NCBI GenBank assembly: GCA_017590115.1
Contig: JAGGNK010011003.1
Location: forward strand, 5,099,899 to 5,163,898
DNA length: 64,000 nt
Source of the DNA: Montifringilla adamsi
Lineage: Eukaryota > Chordata > Aves > Passeriformes > Passeridae
Reading direction: 5' to 3'
The position numbers and the translations under genes are program-made. How positions within the stretch are numbered: the first letter of the stretch is position 1; each line of letters begins with the position of its first letter. The notes below the pieces were generated by a model, which saw only the letters and a list, made by a program, of their open reading frames with translations, was not told the DNA's origin and ran no database searches. Shown here piece after piece: positions 1-10,964 of the stretch.

Positions 1-254
1 TATTCTCTTTAGCATAGTTATAATATAGTATTAATAGTTATAATATAGTATTAATAGTATAATATGAAACTTTTGTGATAAGGAGACGACAATATGGAAC
101 TTTTGCAATAAAATGACAACACAAGTGTCTTTGGTTTCCTGCCAGGATTCCCCAGCCCGGGGCTGGAGCCACCCAGAGCGACGTCCTGGCTTCCGACAGG
201 CATCCCCCACCTGAACCCCACATCACCCCACACCCCCCAGCCCTGCCAGCCTAC
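1..254. other. VWA1 intron 2 (partial)
   Basis: This is sequence downstream of the vWA exon donor on the minus strand. Positions 1-65 are an AT-rich near-repeat (TATAATATAGTATTAATAG, about two and a half copies). A motif ACTTTTG-n-AATAAA recurs around 68-112. No further VWA1 exon is recognisable before the edge. Confidence 0.5.
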
Positions 255-3200
255 CTAGGATGGCATCCCTGAGCTCCTTGGTGATGATGGGCAGGTCATC
301 CACGTCCACGAAGTGCAGGTGTTTGTCCGAGGGCTGGCTGGCGGCCGCCGAGAGCTCCAGGAAGTTCCCGCGGCCGGTGCTGACGATGAACACGGTGACG
401 CCCCTGTCCTTCAGCAGCTGCATGGGCTCCGAGATGTCATCCGTGGAGAAGCCGTCTGTCACCCACACCAGCACCTTGGGCACGTCTGGGCGGGCCCCGG
501 CCTCCCCGCTGAAGAGCTTTTCCTTGGCGTAGGACAGCGCTTTGCCCGTGTTGGTGTCACCCATCAGCTGCCGCGTGTCCCCGATGGCTTTCCTCAGGGA
601 GCCGCTGGTCAGGTGCTGGTCAAAGGGGAACTCCATGGTGGGAGTGGTGCTGATGTGGATGATGCTGGTCTGCACGTCCCTGGGGCCAAAGGTGAGAGGG
701 TGCAAAAGGTCCCACATGAATTCCTTGACTTTGGAGAACTCGTAGTGGGAGACGCTGGCGGAGCTGTCCAGCAGGAAGAGGAGGTCGCCCTCTGTGTTGG
801 AGGTGGATGGCTGGGGACCTGGCAGGGCAGAGACAAGGAGCAGCATCAGTGGAGTGCTGTGAACCCAAAACCTGCACAGGTACCTGTGGGAAAGACATTT
901 CATGCTGTTCTTGTGAGCCAGCGAAGGCTTCCTGGAGATATCTTCCTGGAGTCACCATCCCTGGATGTGTTTAAAAAAAGACTGGATGTGGCACTTGGTG
1001 CCGTGATCTAGGTGAGGTGTTAGAACATGGGTTGGACTCAATGATCTTAAAGGTCTCTACCCACCTAGGAATTCTGTGATTCTGTGATAAGGAAAGCCCC
1101 GTATCTTTCTCAAGGAACACATCAAGGCTATCACTATGGCAACGTGATAGAAGAGGGAAATTTAAAAGATACAGAGGTTAGCTGGTTCACAAAATGACTC
1201 CCTGGTTACCTATTAGGAACTTTTTGTTTCTTTCTTATTACCAATGGGCAATGTATGTTTCTGTTAGGTAAATGTAAATATCTTGAAAAACTATAAAAGC
1301 AACATGTTGCTGTAATAAATCTCTCTCCCATCCACCCTTCTGATGGTCTGGGTGCTTTGTGCCGTGTCGCGCTCTGCAGCCACAGGCACCTTGCTGCCAG
1401 ACCCCAGGGTTCAGGGAGAGGCACAAGGGATCTCCTGGAGCAACTGCAGAGATCAGGAATGGAGAGAGTCAAAGTTACCTGGGAGTGACTGTTGGTGAGG
1501 GCATGGAGTGACAGGGTGAGGGGGATGGCTTCAGACTGACAGGGGGGAGGCTTAGGTGGGGTATTGGGAGAAATTCCCAATGAGAAATTCCCCAAATGAG
1601 GGTGGTGGCTTAGGTGGGGTATTGGGAGAAATTCCCAATGAGAAATTCCCCAAATGAGGCCCAGAGCAGCTGTGGCTGTCCCTGGATCCCTGGCAGTGCC
1701 CAAGGCCAGGCTGGATGGGGCTTGGAGCACTCTGGGACAGTGGAAGGTGTCCCTGCCATGGCAGGGGTGGAATAGGATGGGATTTAAGGTCCCTCCAGCC
1801 CCAATCATTCCCTGATTCTGTGCCCTGCACTCCAGCTGGATCCTGGCCAGTTCTGTGTGACCCAGCACAGCTCTCCCCGAGCCACAGACACTCCCCTGCA
1901 GCACCCTGGAGCTCAGAGCCGGGCAGGAAACAAAAGTGGAGCCCAGGAATCACCACACCACCCAGCAGAGCTGGACTGTGACCCCACAGCTCCCTGCCAC
2001 CCCATCCCAGAGCTCCCAGTGGCATTCCAGCAGGGCTGCTGGCTGCACAAGGGCAAAGCCCAGCCCTGAGCTCTCCCCTCTGCTGGAAGGAGCACAAGGC
2101 ACTGGTTTGGCTGGCAGGACACGGGGAGAGGTCTTGGCAGCACGGGGCTGTTCCTCCCCTCTGCTCTGAGAAGTGTCCCTCAATCCCCAAGTGTTGCAAG
2201 GAGCAGCTGGAAAAGCGTCTGGCCCTGGCAGCAATGGGATCAGCGGCCAAAGGACGTTCCTGCAGCAGTAAACAGCGGGGTCATGTGCACAGGCACTGGT
2301 AGGGGAGCTGGGAATTCACCCGAGGGAGCAGCAATCCCATTGCTGCCAGAGCTACCTGCATGGGGAACAGCTGGGTGAGCACCGGTGTGAGACCCCAAAA
2401 GAGCAAAGGGGAGTCATAGCTGTGTCCTTTTGTGTGAAACCCCAAAAGAGCAAAGCTTTGAGGAGTCACAGCCATGTCCTTTTGGGTTAAACCCCAAAAG
2501 ATCAAAGGTTTGAGGAGTCACAGCTGTGTCCTTTTGTGTGAAACCCCAAAAGAATAAAGGTCTGGGGGCTCACAGCTGTGTCCTTTTGGGTGAGACCCCA
2601 AAAGAACAAAGGTTTGAGGAGTCACAGCCATGTCCTTTTGTCTGTCCCCTGCAGCTCTGGGGCACCAAGGGAGTGGGGTATCACATTCACATCCCTTAAA
2701 TGCTGGTTTTCCCCATTACTCATTGCTGTTAATTAGGGAGAGCCCCAGCCTGACCCCACAGGGCTCTGCCTTGGTTAACCACAACTGGTTCACAAAGCCA
2801 GCAGCTGAAGGGCAGGGGGGTGTTTTGGAGCTAAAGAAACCCTCTGTGGGTCAAGCAGAAAGCTTCTCCTTCATTCAACCCCCATCCCCTCTGTGACACT
2901 CATGAGATGGAAACAAATTCCTCCTGTTCAGCAGAAAGAATCCATTAAAAAAAAAAAAAAAATCGAGAGAAAGGCTCTGCCCCCATCAGCAGCGTGGCAA
3001 GGCTCACAAAGCAACCAGACACTGAAATCACCCTCCCCTGCAGGTCCAGGCTTCCAATTCCCTCATCCTTCCTCCTGCTCCCTGTCCTGCATCCAGCACA
3101 AACACGCCATCCGTGCCAGAGGTGGGGCTGCAGAGGTTTGTTACCAGCAGATCCCTGCTCACGCAAGCAGCTGCTGCTCTCAGGCACTTCCCTCGCTTCA

Positions 3201-6200
3201 GACGGCGTGGCCGGGTGCCAGATGAGGATTTCTCACTTTTCAGGGGGGGGGTCTGGAGGGAAAGGGGCACCCAGGAGCGATTCCCTGACTCCTGAAGTGT
3301 TGGGGCAGCTGCAGATGCGCTCTGCTGGAGCCTGGGCTGTGACAGGGACACCAGCATGGTCCTGCGTGATCCTGGGTGGATGCCCCGGGCTCAGAAGTGT
3401 TTTGAAGGGCTGGATATGGGAAGCAAAAGGTCACCATGGAAACACAACGCTGCCTGCTGGCTTTTCCAGGAGGAAAGCAGCTGGCCAGGCTTCCCGGGAT
3501 GCTGACAGGAGACATCCGCTGGCCGAGCTCCCCACGCTCTCAGCTGGGAGCTGAGCACGCTGATTTACACAGCCCTGGGGCTCCTGGGGCTCACTCACAG
3601 CCAGGAAGGATCATCTCCTGTCTGGGTTAACTGGCTTTGACATCCCACCGTTGTCTTCTCTCACCGCTTGTGTTGGAAGCCTGGGTGCTGAGGGTTTTTA
3701 GTTTTCTGTGCTGAAAGGTACTGACCCACAGGAGAGAACTGCACTGACCTGGGGCTGTGGAGAAGGGCTCCAAAATGGAATGACAGAATTGGGATTATGG
3801 GCATGAAGTTGGTCAGAAGTGTGTAATGTCACGGGTGGAAAACGTAGAGTTTGGGGTTTTAGAATATAGAAATAAATATGAAGGAAGATGGAGGGTTTAG
3901 GGTGGAGGCTGGTTGTTCTTTACCTTCTTCTCCATGGGTAAAGTGTTCCTGTCCCTGTGCCCGTGGCACAGCGCCACAGCCACTGCCAGGAGCTGTGCCA
4001 GGCTGGGATGGGCATCTCCTGCCCAGAGGGGGACAGGCCAAAGGCAGCTCAGCCCAAACCCAGCTCAATCCCTAACACAGCTCAGCCCAAACCCAGCTGA
4101 TCCTAAACCAGCTCAGCCCAAACCCAGCTGATCCTAAACCAGCTCAGCCCAAACACTGATCAACCCTGGAGGGTTTAGGGTGGAGGCTGGTTGTTCTTTA
4201 CCTTCTTCTCCATGGGTAAAGTGTTCCTGTCCCTGTGCCCGTGGCACAGCGCCACAGCCACTGCCAGGAGCTGTGCCAGGCTGGGATGGGCATCTCCTGC
4301 CCAGAGGGGGACAGGCCAAAGGCAGCTCAGCCCAAACCCAGCTCAATCCCTAACACAGCTCAGCCCAAACCCAGCTGATCCTAAACCAGCTCAGCCCAAA
4401 CCCAGCTGATCCTAAACCAGCTCAGCCCAAACCCAGCTGATCCTAAACCAGCTCAGCCCAAACCCAGCTGATCCTAAACCAGCTCAGCCCAAACCCAGCT
4501 GATCCTAAACCAGCTCAGCCCAAACACTGATCAACCCTAACCCAGCTCATCCCTAACCCAGCTCATCCTAACCCAGCTCAGCCCAAACCCAGCTCATCCT
4601 AACCCAGCTCAGCCCCAAACCCAGGCCCTGCCTCTGGAGCAGGGCACAGCCTTCTGGAATGCCAAGGCTGGCTTTGTCACTGCCCCTGAAGGCCTGAGCA
4701 TTGTTCAGAGCCCGGGCTGGGAAATGCCACGGGTTGGGAAAATGCCACGGGCTCAGGGTGGCAGGAGGGCAGGACAATGGGAATTGCTGCTGCCTGGGGG
4801 GACTTGGAGTGCTGGGACAGTGCCAGGAGCTGCAGCACCATTCCTGCCCCGGCTGGGACACTGAGGGACAAATCCAGCTGGGGACATTGAGGGACAAAAT
4901 CCAGCCTGGGACATTGAGGGACAAAATCCAGCCTGGGACACTGAGGGAGAGAAGCCACCCAGGGACACTGAGGGAAAAATCCAGCCTGGGATATTGAGGG
5001 ACAGAGCCCAGTGGGACACTGAGAGGGATCTGAACCCAGTGGGACACGGAGGGACAGAGGCAGCTCCCCGAGAGGGCTCTGAGCCCCAGCCCAGCCTCGC
5101 TGTCCCCAGCAGCCCTGTCACACCCAGCAGCGCTGGCCGAGGGCTCCTGGCCAGGCAGACTGGAGACAGCAGCTCCCAGGTGCCCTGGAAACCCAACAGA
5201 ACCGCTGTCCCCAGCAGCCCTGTCACACCCAGCAGCGCTGGCCGAGGGCTCCTGGCCAGGCAGACTGGAGACAGCAGCTCCCAGGTGCCCTGGAAACCCA
5301 ACAGAACCGCCCCTGCAGGCACAGAACCCAACAGAACCATCCCTGCAGGCACAGAACCCAACAGAACCATCCCTGCAGGCACAGAACCCAACAGAACCAT
5401 CCCTGCAGGCACAGAACTGAACAGAACCATCCCTGCAGGCACAGAACTGAACAGAACCATCCCTGCAGGCACAGAACTGAACAGAACCATCCCTGCAGGC
5501 ACAGAACTGAACAGAACCATCCCTGCAGGCACAGAACTGAACAGAACCATCCCTGCAGGCACAGAACCCAACAGAACCATCCCTGCAGGCACAGAACCCA
5601 ACAGAACCATCCCTGCAGGCACAGAACTGAACAGAACCATCCCTGCAGGCACAGAACTGAACAGAACCATCCCTGCAGGCACAGAACTGAACAGAACCAT
5701 CCCTGCAGGCACAGAACTGAACAGAACCATCCCTGCAGGCACAGAACCCAACAGAACCATCCCTGCAGGCACAGAACCCAACAGAACCATCCCTGCAGGC
5801 ACAGAACTGAACAGAACCATCCCTGCAGGCACAGAACTGAACAGAACCATCCCTGCAGGCACAGAACTGAACAGAACCATCCCTGCAGGCACAGAACTGA
5901 ACAGAACCATCCCTGCAGGCACAGAACCCAACAGAACCATCCCTGCAGGCACAGAACCCAACAGAACCATCCCTGCAGGCACAGAACCCAACAGAACCAT
6001 CCCTGCAGGCACAGAACTGAACAGAACCATCCCTGCAGGCACAGAACCCAACAGAACCATCCCTGCAGGCACAGAACCCAACAGAACCATCCGTGCAGGC
6101 ACAGAACCCAACAGAACCATCCCTGCAGGCACAGAACCAACAGAACCATCCCTGCAGGCACAGAACCCAACAGAACCATCCCTGCAGGCACAGAACCCAA

Positions 6201-6950
6201 CAGAACCGTCCCTGCAGGCACAGAACCCAACAGAACCATCCCTGCAGGCACAGAACCAACAGAACCATCCCTGCAGGCACAGAACCCAACAGAACCATCC
6301 CTGCAGGCACAGAACTGAGCAGAACCATCCCTGCAGGCACAGAACCTTTTCCACAGCAGGACAGACCGAGTGCAGCAGCTCAGCCACCACTGAGGGCTGA
6401 GTCCTGCCCAGGAATCCATCATCCATCCATCCATCCATGGATCCCTCCGTCCATGGATCCCTCCGTCCATCCCCGTCCCTCCCTGTCCCCGCTCTGCAGG
6501 ACAGCCCCGCTGTCATTCCCCATCCCGCAGGAAGCGTTTTCCAGCCGAAGTGATTGAATTACAGCGTTCATCACCGCCTCGGCTCCTCTCCGCGCCCGCC
6601 GTGAGCAGCGAGGATTTCCCGCAGGATTTCTCCTAAATCTGCTCATTTCTGGGACAATTTCCTCTCCCCCACCGGGAGCAAACAAACAAACCAAAACAAA
6701 AAATTACTTTCTAAGCAGCAACTACAGGCAGGTTGGGTTTGTTTCTTGTACGCGAGCGCTCCTAAACACCCTAAAGCAGCACGGTGGGCTCAGCTTTTAT
6801 TCTGAAAAAGGGGGTTTTTTTTGAGGAGAACAGGAGGAAAAGCAGCGCAGGAACGCTTCGCCTCTCCGGGCACTCACCTGGCTCAGGTGTGTCCTGCCCC
6901 GCAGCGAACCGCAGCCACAGAAAAAGTGGGAATACCGCCTTGGCCAACAT
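255..6950 (-). CDS. VWA1: VWA1, von Willebrand factor A domain-containing protein 1 (5' part only)
   Basis: This gene encodes WARP, a secreted extracellular-matrix protein of basement membranes and cartilage that binds perlecan and collagen VI. Two exons are in the window. Exon 1 (6950 down to 6878) starts at an ATG on the minus strand and encodes a typical signal peptide (MLAKAVFPLFLWLRFAAG) followed by a short linker; it ends in phase 1 at a CAG|GTGAGT donor. Exon 2 (818 down to 255) follows a pyrimidine-rich CTGCCAG acceptor, joins in frame, and ends at CTAG|GTAGGC. It encodes a vWA domain with an intact MIDAS: DSSAS (D42, S44, S46), T113 in MGDTNTG, and D146 in WVTDG. The stretch VFIVSTGRGNFLELSAAAS is almost identical to human VWA1. 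About 212 residues are visible of roughly 445 in human. The fibronectin III exons would lie beyond position 1. TMEM88B next door matches human synteny. Confidence 0.93.
905..1089 (+). mobile_element. CR1 LINE fragment, 3' end
   Basis: A CR1 3' region lies in VWA1 intron 1. It has the typical run 'ccatccctggatgtgtttaa', then 'tggatgtggcacttggtgcc', 'gttggactcaatgatct' and the terminal TTCTGTGATTCTGTGATAA. It is 5'-truncated, as most avian CR1 copies are. The left border is approximate. Confidence 0.85.
1090..1420 (+). mobile_element. Possible solo-LTR remnant of an endogenous retrovirus
   Basis: The stretch has the layout of an avian ERV LTR: a TATA-like CTATAAAAG at 1291-1299, then AATAAA at 1314-1319, then a U5-like stretch with 'tctgatggtctgggtgct' and 'gtgccgtgtcgcgc'. 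No flanking internal region or viral gene is seen. The borders are not defined, because no clean terminal TG...CA pair or target duplication could be picked out by eye. Confidence 0.4.
1550..1659. repeat. 58 bp tandem duplication
   Basis: Two near-perfect 58 bp units (start 1550 and 1608) each contain the short inverted motif GGGAGAAATTCCC. They lie in VWA1 intron 1, directly before a CR1 fragment. Confidence 0.9.
1660..1822 (+). mobile_element. CR1 LINE fragment
   Basis: The block contains 'caaggccaggctggatgg', 'ggaaggtgtccctgccatgg' and 'gggatttaaggtccctcc', ending in CCTGATTCTGTG. This is the common avian CR1 3' block, in plus orientation. Confidence 0.85.
2388..2640. repeat. About 51 bp minisatellite, five units
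   Basis: Units share GACCCCAAAAGA(G/A)CAAAG, then GGAGTCACAGC(T/C)(G/A)TGTCCTTTTG. They start near 2391, 2439, 2490, 2542 and 2594 and differ from each other at a few positions. Confidence 0.9.
2641..3890. other. VWA1 intron 1, mostly unique sequence
   Basis: No exon, RNA gene or clear transposon is seen. A poly-A run lies at 2947-2962. The end (about 3810-3870) contains 'agaagtgtgtaatgtcac', which resembles 8088-8106 elsewhere in the window and may be a remnant of the same dispersed element. Confidence 0.5.
3891..4620. repeat. 278 bp tandem duplication followed by a 32 bp minisatellite
   Basis: A 278 bp unit (3891-4168) is repeated nearly exactly from 4169. Each copy ends in 32 bp subunits of the type CAGCTGATCCTAAACCAGCT then CAGCCCAAACCC. 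The second copy carries more subunits, running to about 4536, with degenerate copies to about 4620. Confidence 0.92.
4843..5060. repeat. Degenerate 28-30 bp minisatellite
   Basis: About seven units of the form GGGACATTGAGGGACAAAAT then CCAGCCT occur, with length changes between units. Confidence 0.85.
5101..5310. repeat. 105 bp tandem duplication
   Basis: Two units (5101-5205 and 5206-5310) are practically identical. Each ends in AACCCAACAGAACCGC, which is also the variable half of the 30 bp repeat that follows, so the array seems to have grown out of this junction. Confidence 0.9.
5311..6350. repeat. 30 bp minisatellite, about 35 units, with higher-order order
   Basis: The unit is CCCTGCAGGCACAGAAC, then CC or TG, then AACAGAACCAT. 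It repeats with almost no other change. The two variants form a 180 bp higher-order pattern, four TG units then two CC units, three times over 5431-5970. Each unit has a CTGCAG (PstI-type) site. Because 30 is a multiple of 3, long stop-free frames run through it on both strands; these are artefacts, not genes. Confidence 0.97.
6411..6482. repeat. ATCC / GATCCCTCCGTCC simple repeat
   Basis: An (ATCC)n microsatellite is followed by two copies of ATGGATCCCTCCGTCC. It lies in VWA1 intron 1. Confidence 0.9.
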
Positions 6951-7190
6951 AGCCGAGCCTGCTGCTGGCCAAAGCGCCCTAAATCCACCCGCGGGGCACC
7001 GCAAAAATCCGAGCTCGGTCACGGTGCGGCTCCCCGAGCCATGCCGGCTGAGCCGCGAGCTCTGGCTCCTGCGGGGAATTTTCCTTCCTGCCCCCGCTCC
7101 TTTTAAAGCCATAAATCCATCCTGACAGCAAGGCTGGAGCACGGGCAGCTCCTTCTGCTCGCCCCAGGAGCGGGGGAAAAAAAAAAACAA
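6951..7190 (-). promoter_or_regulatory. Likely VWA1 5'UTR and promoter
   Basis: This moderately CpG-rich stretch lies immediately upstream of the VWA1 start codon on the minus strand. No TATA box is evident at the expected place. The transcription start cannot be fixed. Beyond 7190 the sequence turns into AT-rich repeats, which limits the proximal promoter to about 240 bp. Confidence 0.5.
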
Positions 7191-7194
7191 ACGT

Positions 7195-7318
7195 GTAGAT
7201 AATAAAAGTTTAGGTAGAAAACTTTACAGAATAAAACTTTACGTAATAAAACTTCACATAATAACACTTCACATAATAAAACTTCACATAATAAAACTTT
7301 ACATAATAAAACTTTGGC
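7195..7318. repeat. About 16 bp AT-rich repeat upstream of VWA1
   Basis: Seven or so units of ACATAATAAAACTT(T/C) type occur. Confidence 0.85.
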
Positions 7319-7724
7319 CCTGCGAGCCGGTAACTACAGGGAAAAAAAAAAAAAATTTAAAAAGAGGAAAGAAAAGCTGAGAGAAATCCAAAGTTCTGCT
7401 GGTGCGGAATGAGCTGGAAGAAGGGAAAAGGCGTTTCTAAAGGAAAGGAAGAGTGGGGAAGGCTGGGGAGCTGCCCTGCCCTGGGAATGTTGGCTAATCC
7501 TCTGGGAGGAGCATCGCTCCGCGCCGGGGCCCGCCCGGGCTGGGTCCCCCGGGTCCCCTCTGTCCCTGCTGGGACCACCCAGAGCGCAAAAGGAGGTGGG
7601 AAAGGGCAGGGGGGGGTGGGGGTGGGCGTGTGGAGGGGTTGGGGGCTTTTTTGGTGATAAGGAATGTTGGGTTTTTAAGGGAGTGTTGTGTCGGGGTTGA
7701 GGTTGTAGGGGGGAAAAAAGTCAA
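7319..7724. other. Unique sequence, no gene seen
   Basis: This is A-rich then G-rich DNA, with a GGGGGGTGGGGGTGGG run near 7610-7625. No exon is recognised. Confidence 0.4.
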
Positions 7725-8072
7725 GATGAATTGGTAAAAATTGGAAGTTGATTGGTGGTTGGTAAAGATTCGAAGTTCATTGGTGATTGGTAAAAATTCG
7801 AAGTTAATTGGTAAAAATTCAAAATTCATTGGTAAAAATTCAAAGTTCATTGGTAAAAATTCAAAGTTCATTGGTAAAAATTCAAAGTTCATTGGTAATT
7901 GGTAAAAATTCAAAGTTAATTGGTAAAAATTCAAAATTCATTGATAAAAATTCAAAATTAATTGGTAAAAATTCAAACTTCATTGGTAATTGGTAAAAAA
8001 TTCAAAATTAATTGGTAAAAATTCAAAATGAATTAGTAATTGGTAAAAATCCAAACTTAATTGGTAACTAGA
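7725..8072. repeat. About 19 bp minisatellite
   Basis: Units of ATTGGTAAAAATTCAAAGTT type occur in roughly 17 copies, with interspersed half-units (ATTGGTAATTGGTAAAAATT). Confidence 0.93.
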
Positions 8073-8189
8073 ATTGTGTGTGGTTGATTAGAAGTGTATA
8101 ATATCACAGAGTAGAAAGCTTAAAGTTTAACCTTAAAGTGCTTTCCAGCAAAAAAACAGTTAACCATTATTAATGAAATACTATGAAAC

Positions 8190-8320
8190 TCACCACTATA
8201 ATATAAATAAAAAATAAATAAGAAATAATTAGAAGAAGTAATATAAATAAGAAGAAATAAAGATAAATAAGAAATAATTATAAGAAATAATATAAATAAG
8301 AAAAAATAAAAACATCTAAA
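8190..8320. repeat. AT-rich simple repeat (AAGAAATAAT / ATAAATAAG)
   Basis: This low-complexity A-rich tract has recurring 'aagaaataatta' and 'tataaataagaa'. Confidence 0.8.
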
Positions 8321-9330
8321 CCTAAACACAAAATTCCATCTCGAACCTTCAATCCCAACCTCAACAAAAAAAAAATTAAAACAAATTCCATCCAGTGAAG
8401 AAGAAATCCATCAATCCTCACCTCCCTGACGTGGGGAGGGAGCAGGCTGAAAAGCAGCAAAAAAAGGGATTTTTTGGAAGCTTTTGTGATTACAGGCACT
8501 GGTGAGCAATATTTCTTCCAATTTTATTTCCTCTCCCCTGGGAACTGTAAAAAAACCCAAAAAACTCACCAGGAGTTAGGGCTGCTCAGAGAGGAAAAAA
8601 TCTGTGTCCAAACCCATCGAGCTTTAAATTAAAATCGAGCTTTAAATTAAAAACCCATGGATTCAGGGGGCTGAGGACACTTGTTTGTGCTCCCCTCCCA
8701 GTCTGGGGCCCGTCTGCACCCCAGGGTGTTATGATTTCATCATTAAAATGATAATTTATTTAAATTTCTATAAACTGAGGTGCAGCCCCTCTTTCCAAAG
8801 GCTGTGCGGAAAGCTTGAGAGGGAGGAGAGGCTGATTCAGATCCCCAAATTCCTAAAACCTGATCCAGACATCCACCACATCCCATCATATTCCATCAAA
8901 TCCCATAATCATAAATAAAAATAAATATACTATAAAGATAAATATAAATATAAATAACATCCCATCTCCTCCTGCCCCATCTCCAGAGCCCCTTTCTGGA
9001 TAAATGCAGATTTTTTCCTTCCATTACTCACTTCCCAAGGAAGTGTTGCTCAGCCCTCAATAATTCCCTGGTTTTTTGGCCAGTTTCTCCCTGAGGATGC
9101 TGTTCACACCCTGCAGCCTGCAGGCAGTTTTGGTCTCCCTCAATCCTGCTGGAAGAGGTGCAAGCAGGAAAAAGCAGCTTGGAAAATCATCGGATCTTAA
9201 AGGGCTTTGGGTTTATTTTTAAACTTTACAGGAATTGGCAGATCCTGTTTCCTTTCAGGCTGGTGCTTTCCTGGATTCATCCTGAATCTGGAGCCAGGGT
9301 GTCACTCCAGCTCTGCTCCTGCAGCCCTAG
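8321..9330. other. Intergenic, mostly unique
   Basis: No gene is seen. The block 8775-8860 ('gcagcccctctttccaaagg') is homologous to 13543-13620. A short AT-rich repeat lies at 8905-8960. Confidence 0.5.
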
Positions 9331-9552
9331 CAGAAATCCCACCAAAAATCCATCCAGAACACCAGAAATCTCACCAAAAATCCCAGCAGAAATCCCAGAA
9401 GAAATCCATCTAGAACACCAGAAATCCCAGAAAAAATCCCAGCAGAAATCCCACCAAAAATCCATCCAGAACACCAAAAATCTCACCAAAAATCCCAGCA
9501 GAAATCCCAGAAAAAATCCCAGCAGAAATCCCAGAAAAAATCCCAACATCCC
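9331..9552. repeat. 15-16 bp minisatellite
   Basis: Repeats of AAATCCCAGCAGAAATCCCAG and CATCCAGAACACC occur. Larger units of about 100 bp are visible ('tccatccagaacaccagaaa' recurs). Confidence 0.88.
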
Positions 9553-9557
9553 CCAGA

Positions 9558-10205
9558 TTTTCCCCCCAAAACCACCAGGAACAGCTTGGGACAGATGAGT
9601 AATGCCATGATTAACTCACACAATTAAAAGGCAAATATAATTATGGATGTTAATAGAAGCTTTATACATTTCTAGTTATGTTTTACACATTTCTAGTTAT
9701 GTTTTAAGATTTTCCCCCCAAAACCACCAGGAACAGCTTGGGACAGATGAGTAATGCCATGATTAACTCACACAATTAAAAGGCAAATATAATTATGGAT
9801 GTTAATAGAAGCTTTATACATTTCTAGTTATGTTTTACACATTTCTAGTTATGTTTTACACATTTCTAGTTATGTTTTATAAATTTATAATTATGTTTTA
9901 TACATTTATAGTTATGTTTTATAGATTTATAGTTATGTTTTATAGATTTATAATTATGTTTTAACCCCCTTGGGTTGTTATCAGGGTTTGGGACATTTGG
10001 GAGGGTGGGATTGGCACTATGACCTCTTATGTTTTACACATTTCTAGTTATGTTTTATAAATTTATAATTATGTTTTATACATTTATAGTTATGTTTTAT
10101 AGATTTATAGTTATGTTTTATAGATTTATAATTATGTTTTAACCCCCTTGGGTTGTTATCAGGGTTTGGGACATTTGGGAGGGTGGGATTGGCACTATGA
10201 CCTCT
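9558..10205. repeat. Nested tandem duplications with a 17-18 bp AT core
   Basis: A block of about 153 bp beginning 'gattttccccccaaaacc' occurs twice (start about 9558 and 9711). A block of about 179 bp ending 'ggcactatgacctct' (ends 10026 and 10205) also occurs twice. Between them runs a core repeat TATGTTTTATA(G/C)ATTTATAGT. Confidence 0.9.
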
Positions 10206-10434
10206 AATCAAGATTTAAGGATTTAAACTCCACTGGACAGCAAAGGAGCTGATGGACAGAATTTTGGGACAGAATTAAAAGGTTAAAAGGCAAAAAATCC
10301 TGGTGGGAAAAATTTTAATATTTTAATATTTCCCCTATTCACTCTTCTGCTGTATTTTTGATAAAGTTTTAATAAACCTTTCTAAATTTTTTTTGGAAGT
10401 GAGCAGCATTTCTCACAAGCTCGCCCACTCTGAA

Positions 10435-10532
10435 GGTGATTTCTGCTGATTAATTTTTGCTGATTAATTTTTGCTGATTAATTTCTGCTGATTAATTCCT
10501 GCTAATTAATTCCTGCTAATTAATTCCTGCTC
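10435..10532. repeat. 16 bp repeat TGCTGATTAATTT(C/T)
   Basis: Six consecutive units of 16 bp change gradually from TTTTTGCTGATTAAT to TTCCTGCTAATTAAT. Confidence 0.9.
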
Positions 10533-10964
10533 AGCTGCAGGCCAGAGGGCTCCAACTTCAAGTCCCTGACCCCAGAAATGCCAGGCTGGGCTCAAGCCCT
10601 GAGTTTGTCCCTTCTCAGTTACCAGCAGAGGCCTGGAGGGCTCAGCCTGGAGTCATCTCTTATTTTTGTTTGACTTGGAAGATAAACTACAAAAATAGAT
10701 GTGTTTACTCCCAGCATCCAGAGGTTTATGTTTCTCAGAGGATGAGCAGTGCTGGGAATGACTCCTCACTGAGGTGACCTCGAGCTTGTGGATGATTTCT
10801 TTTATGCCAAAGCTCCCCAAAAGACACCCCAGCACAAGAATAAGGTTATTTGTGGGGTGAGGAGCAGCAGCCTGAGCTCTGAGCCCTGAATTTTGGGTAC
10901 CTCCAGCACAGAGATTTTATTTTTTTTTTCGTTGTTCTTGTCTGGAATTGAAGAAATTCCACAG

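Noticed and set aside
223..903. VWA1 starting at the ATG near 903 in the vWA-exon frame
   Set aside because: The 85 bases before 818 end in a good acceptor with a pyrimidine tract. A better signal peptide with a matching phase lies at 6878-6950.
4568..6516. Open frames of over 400 codons on both strands in the 30 bp array
   Set aside because: The unit is 30 bp, so every stop-free frame repeats without end. The products are pure decamer repeats on both strands, with no splice context or family resemblance.
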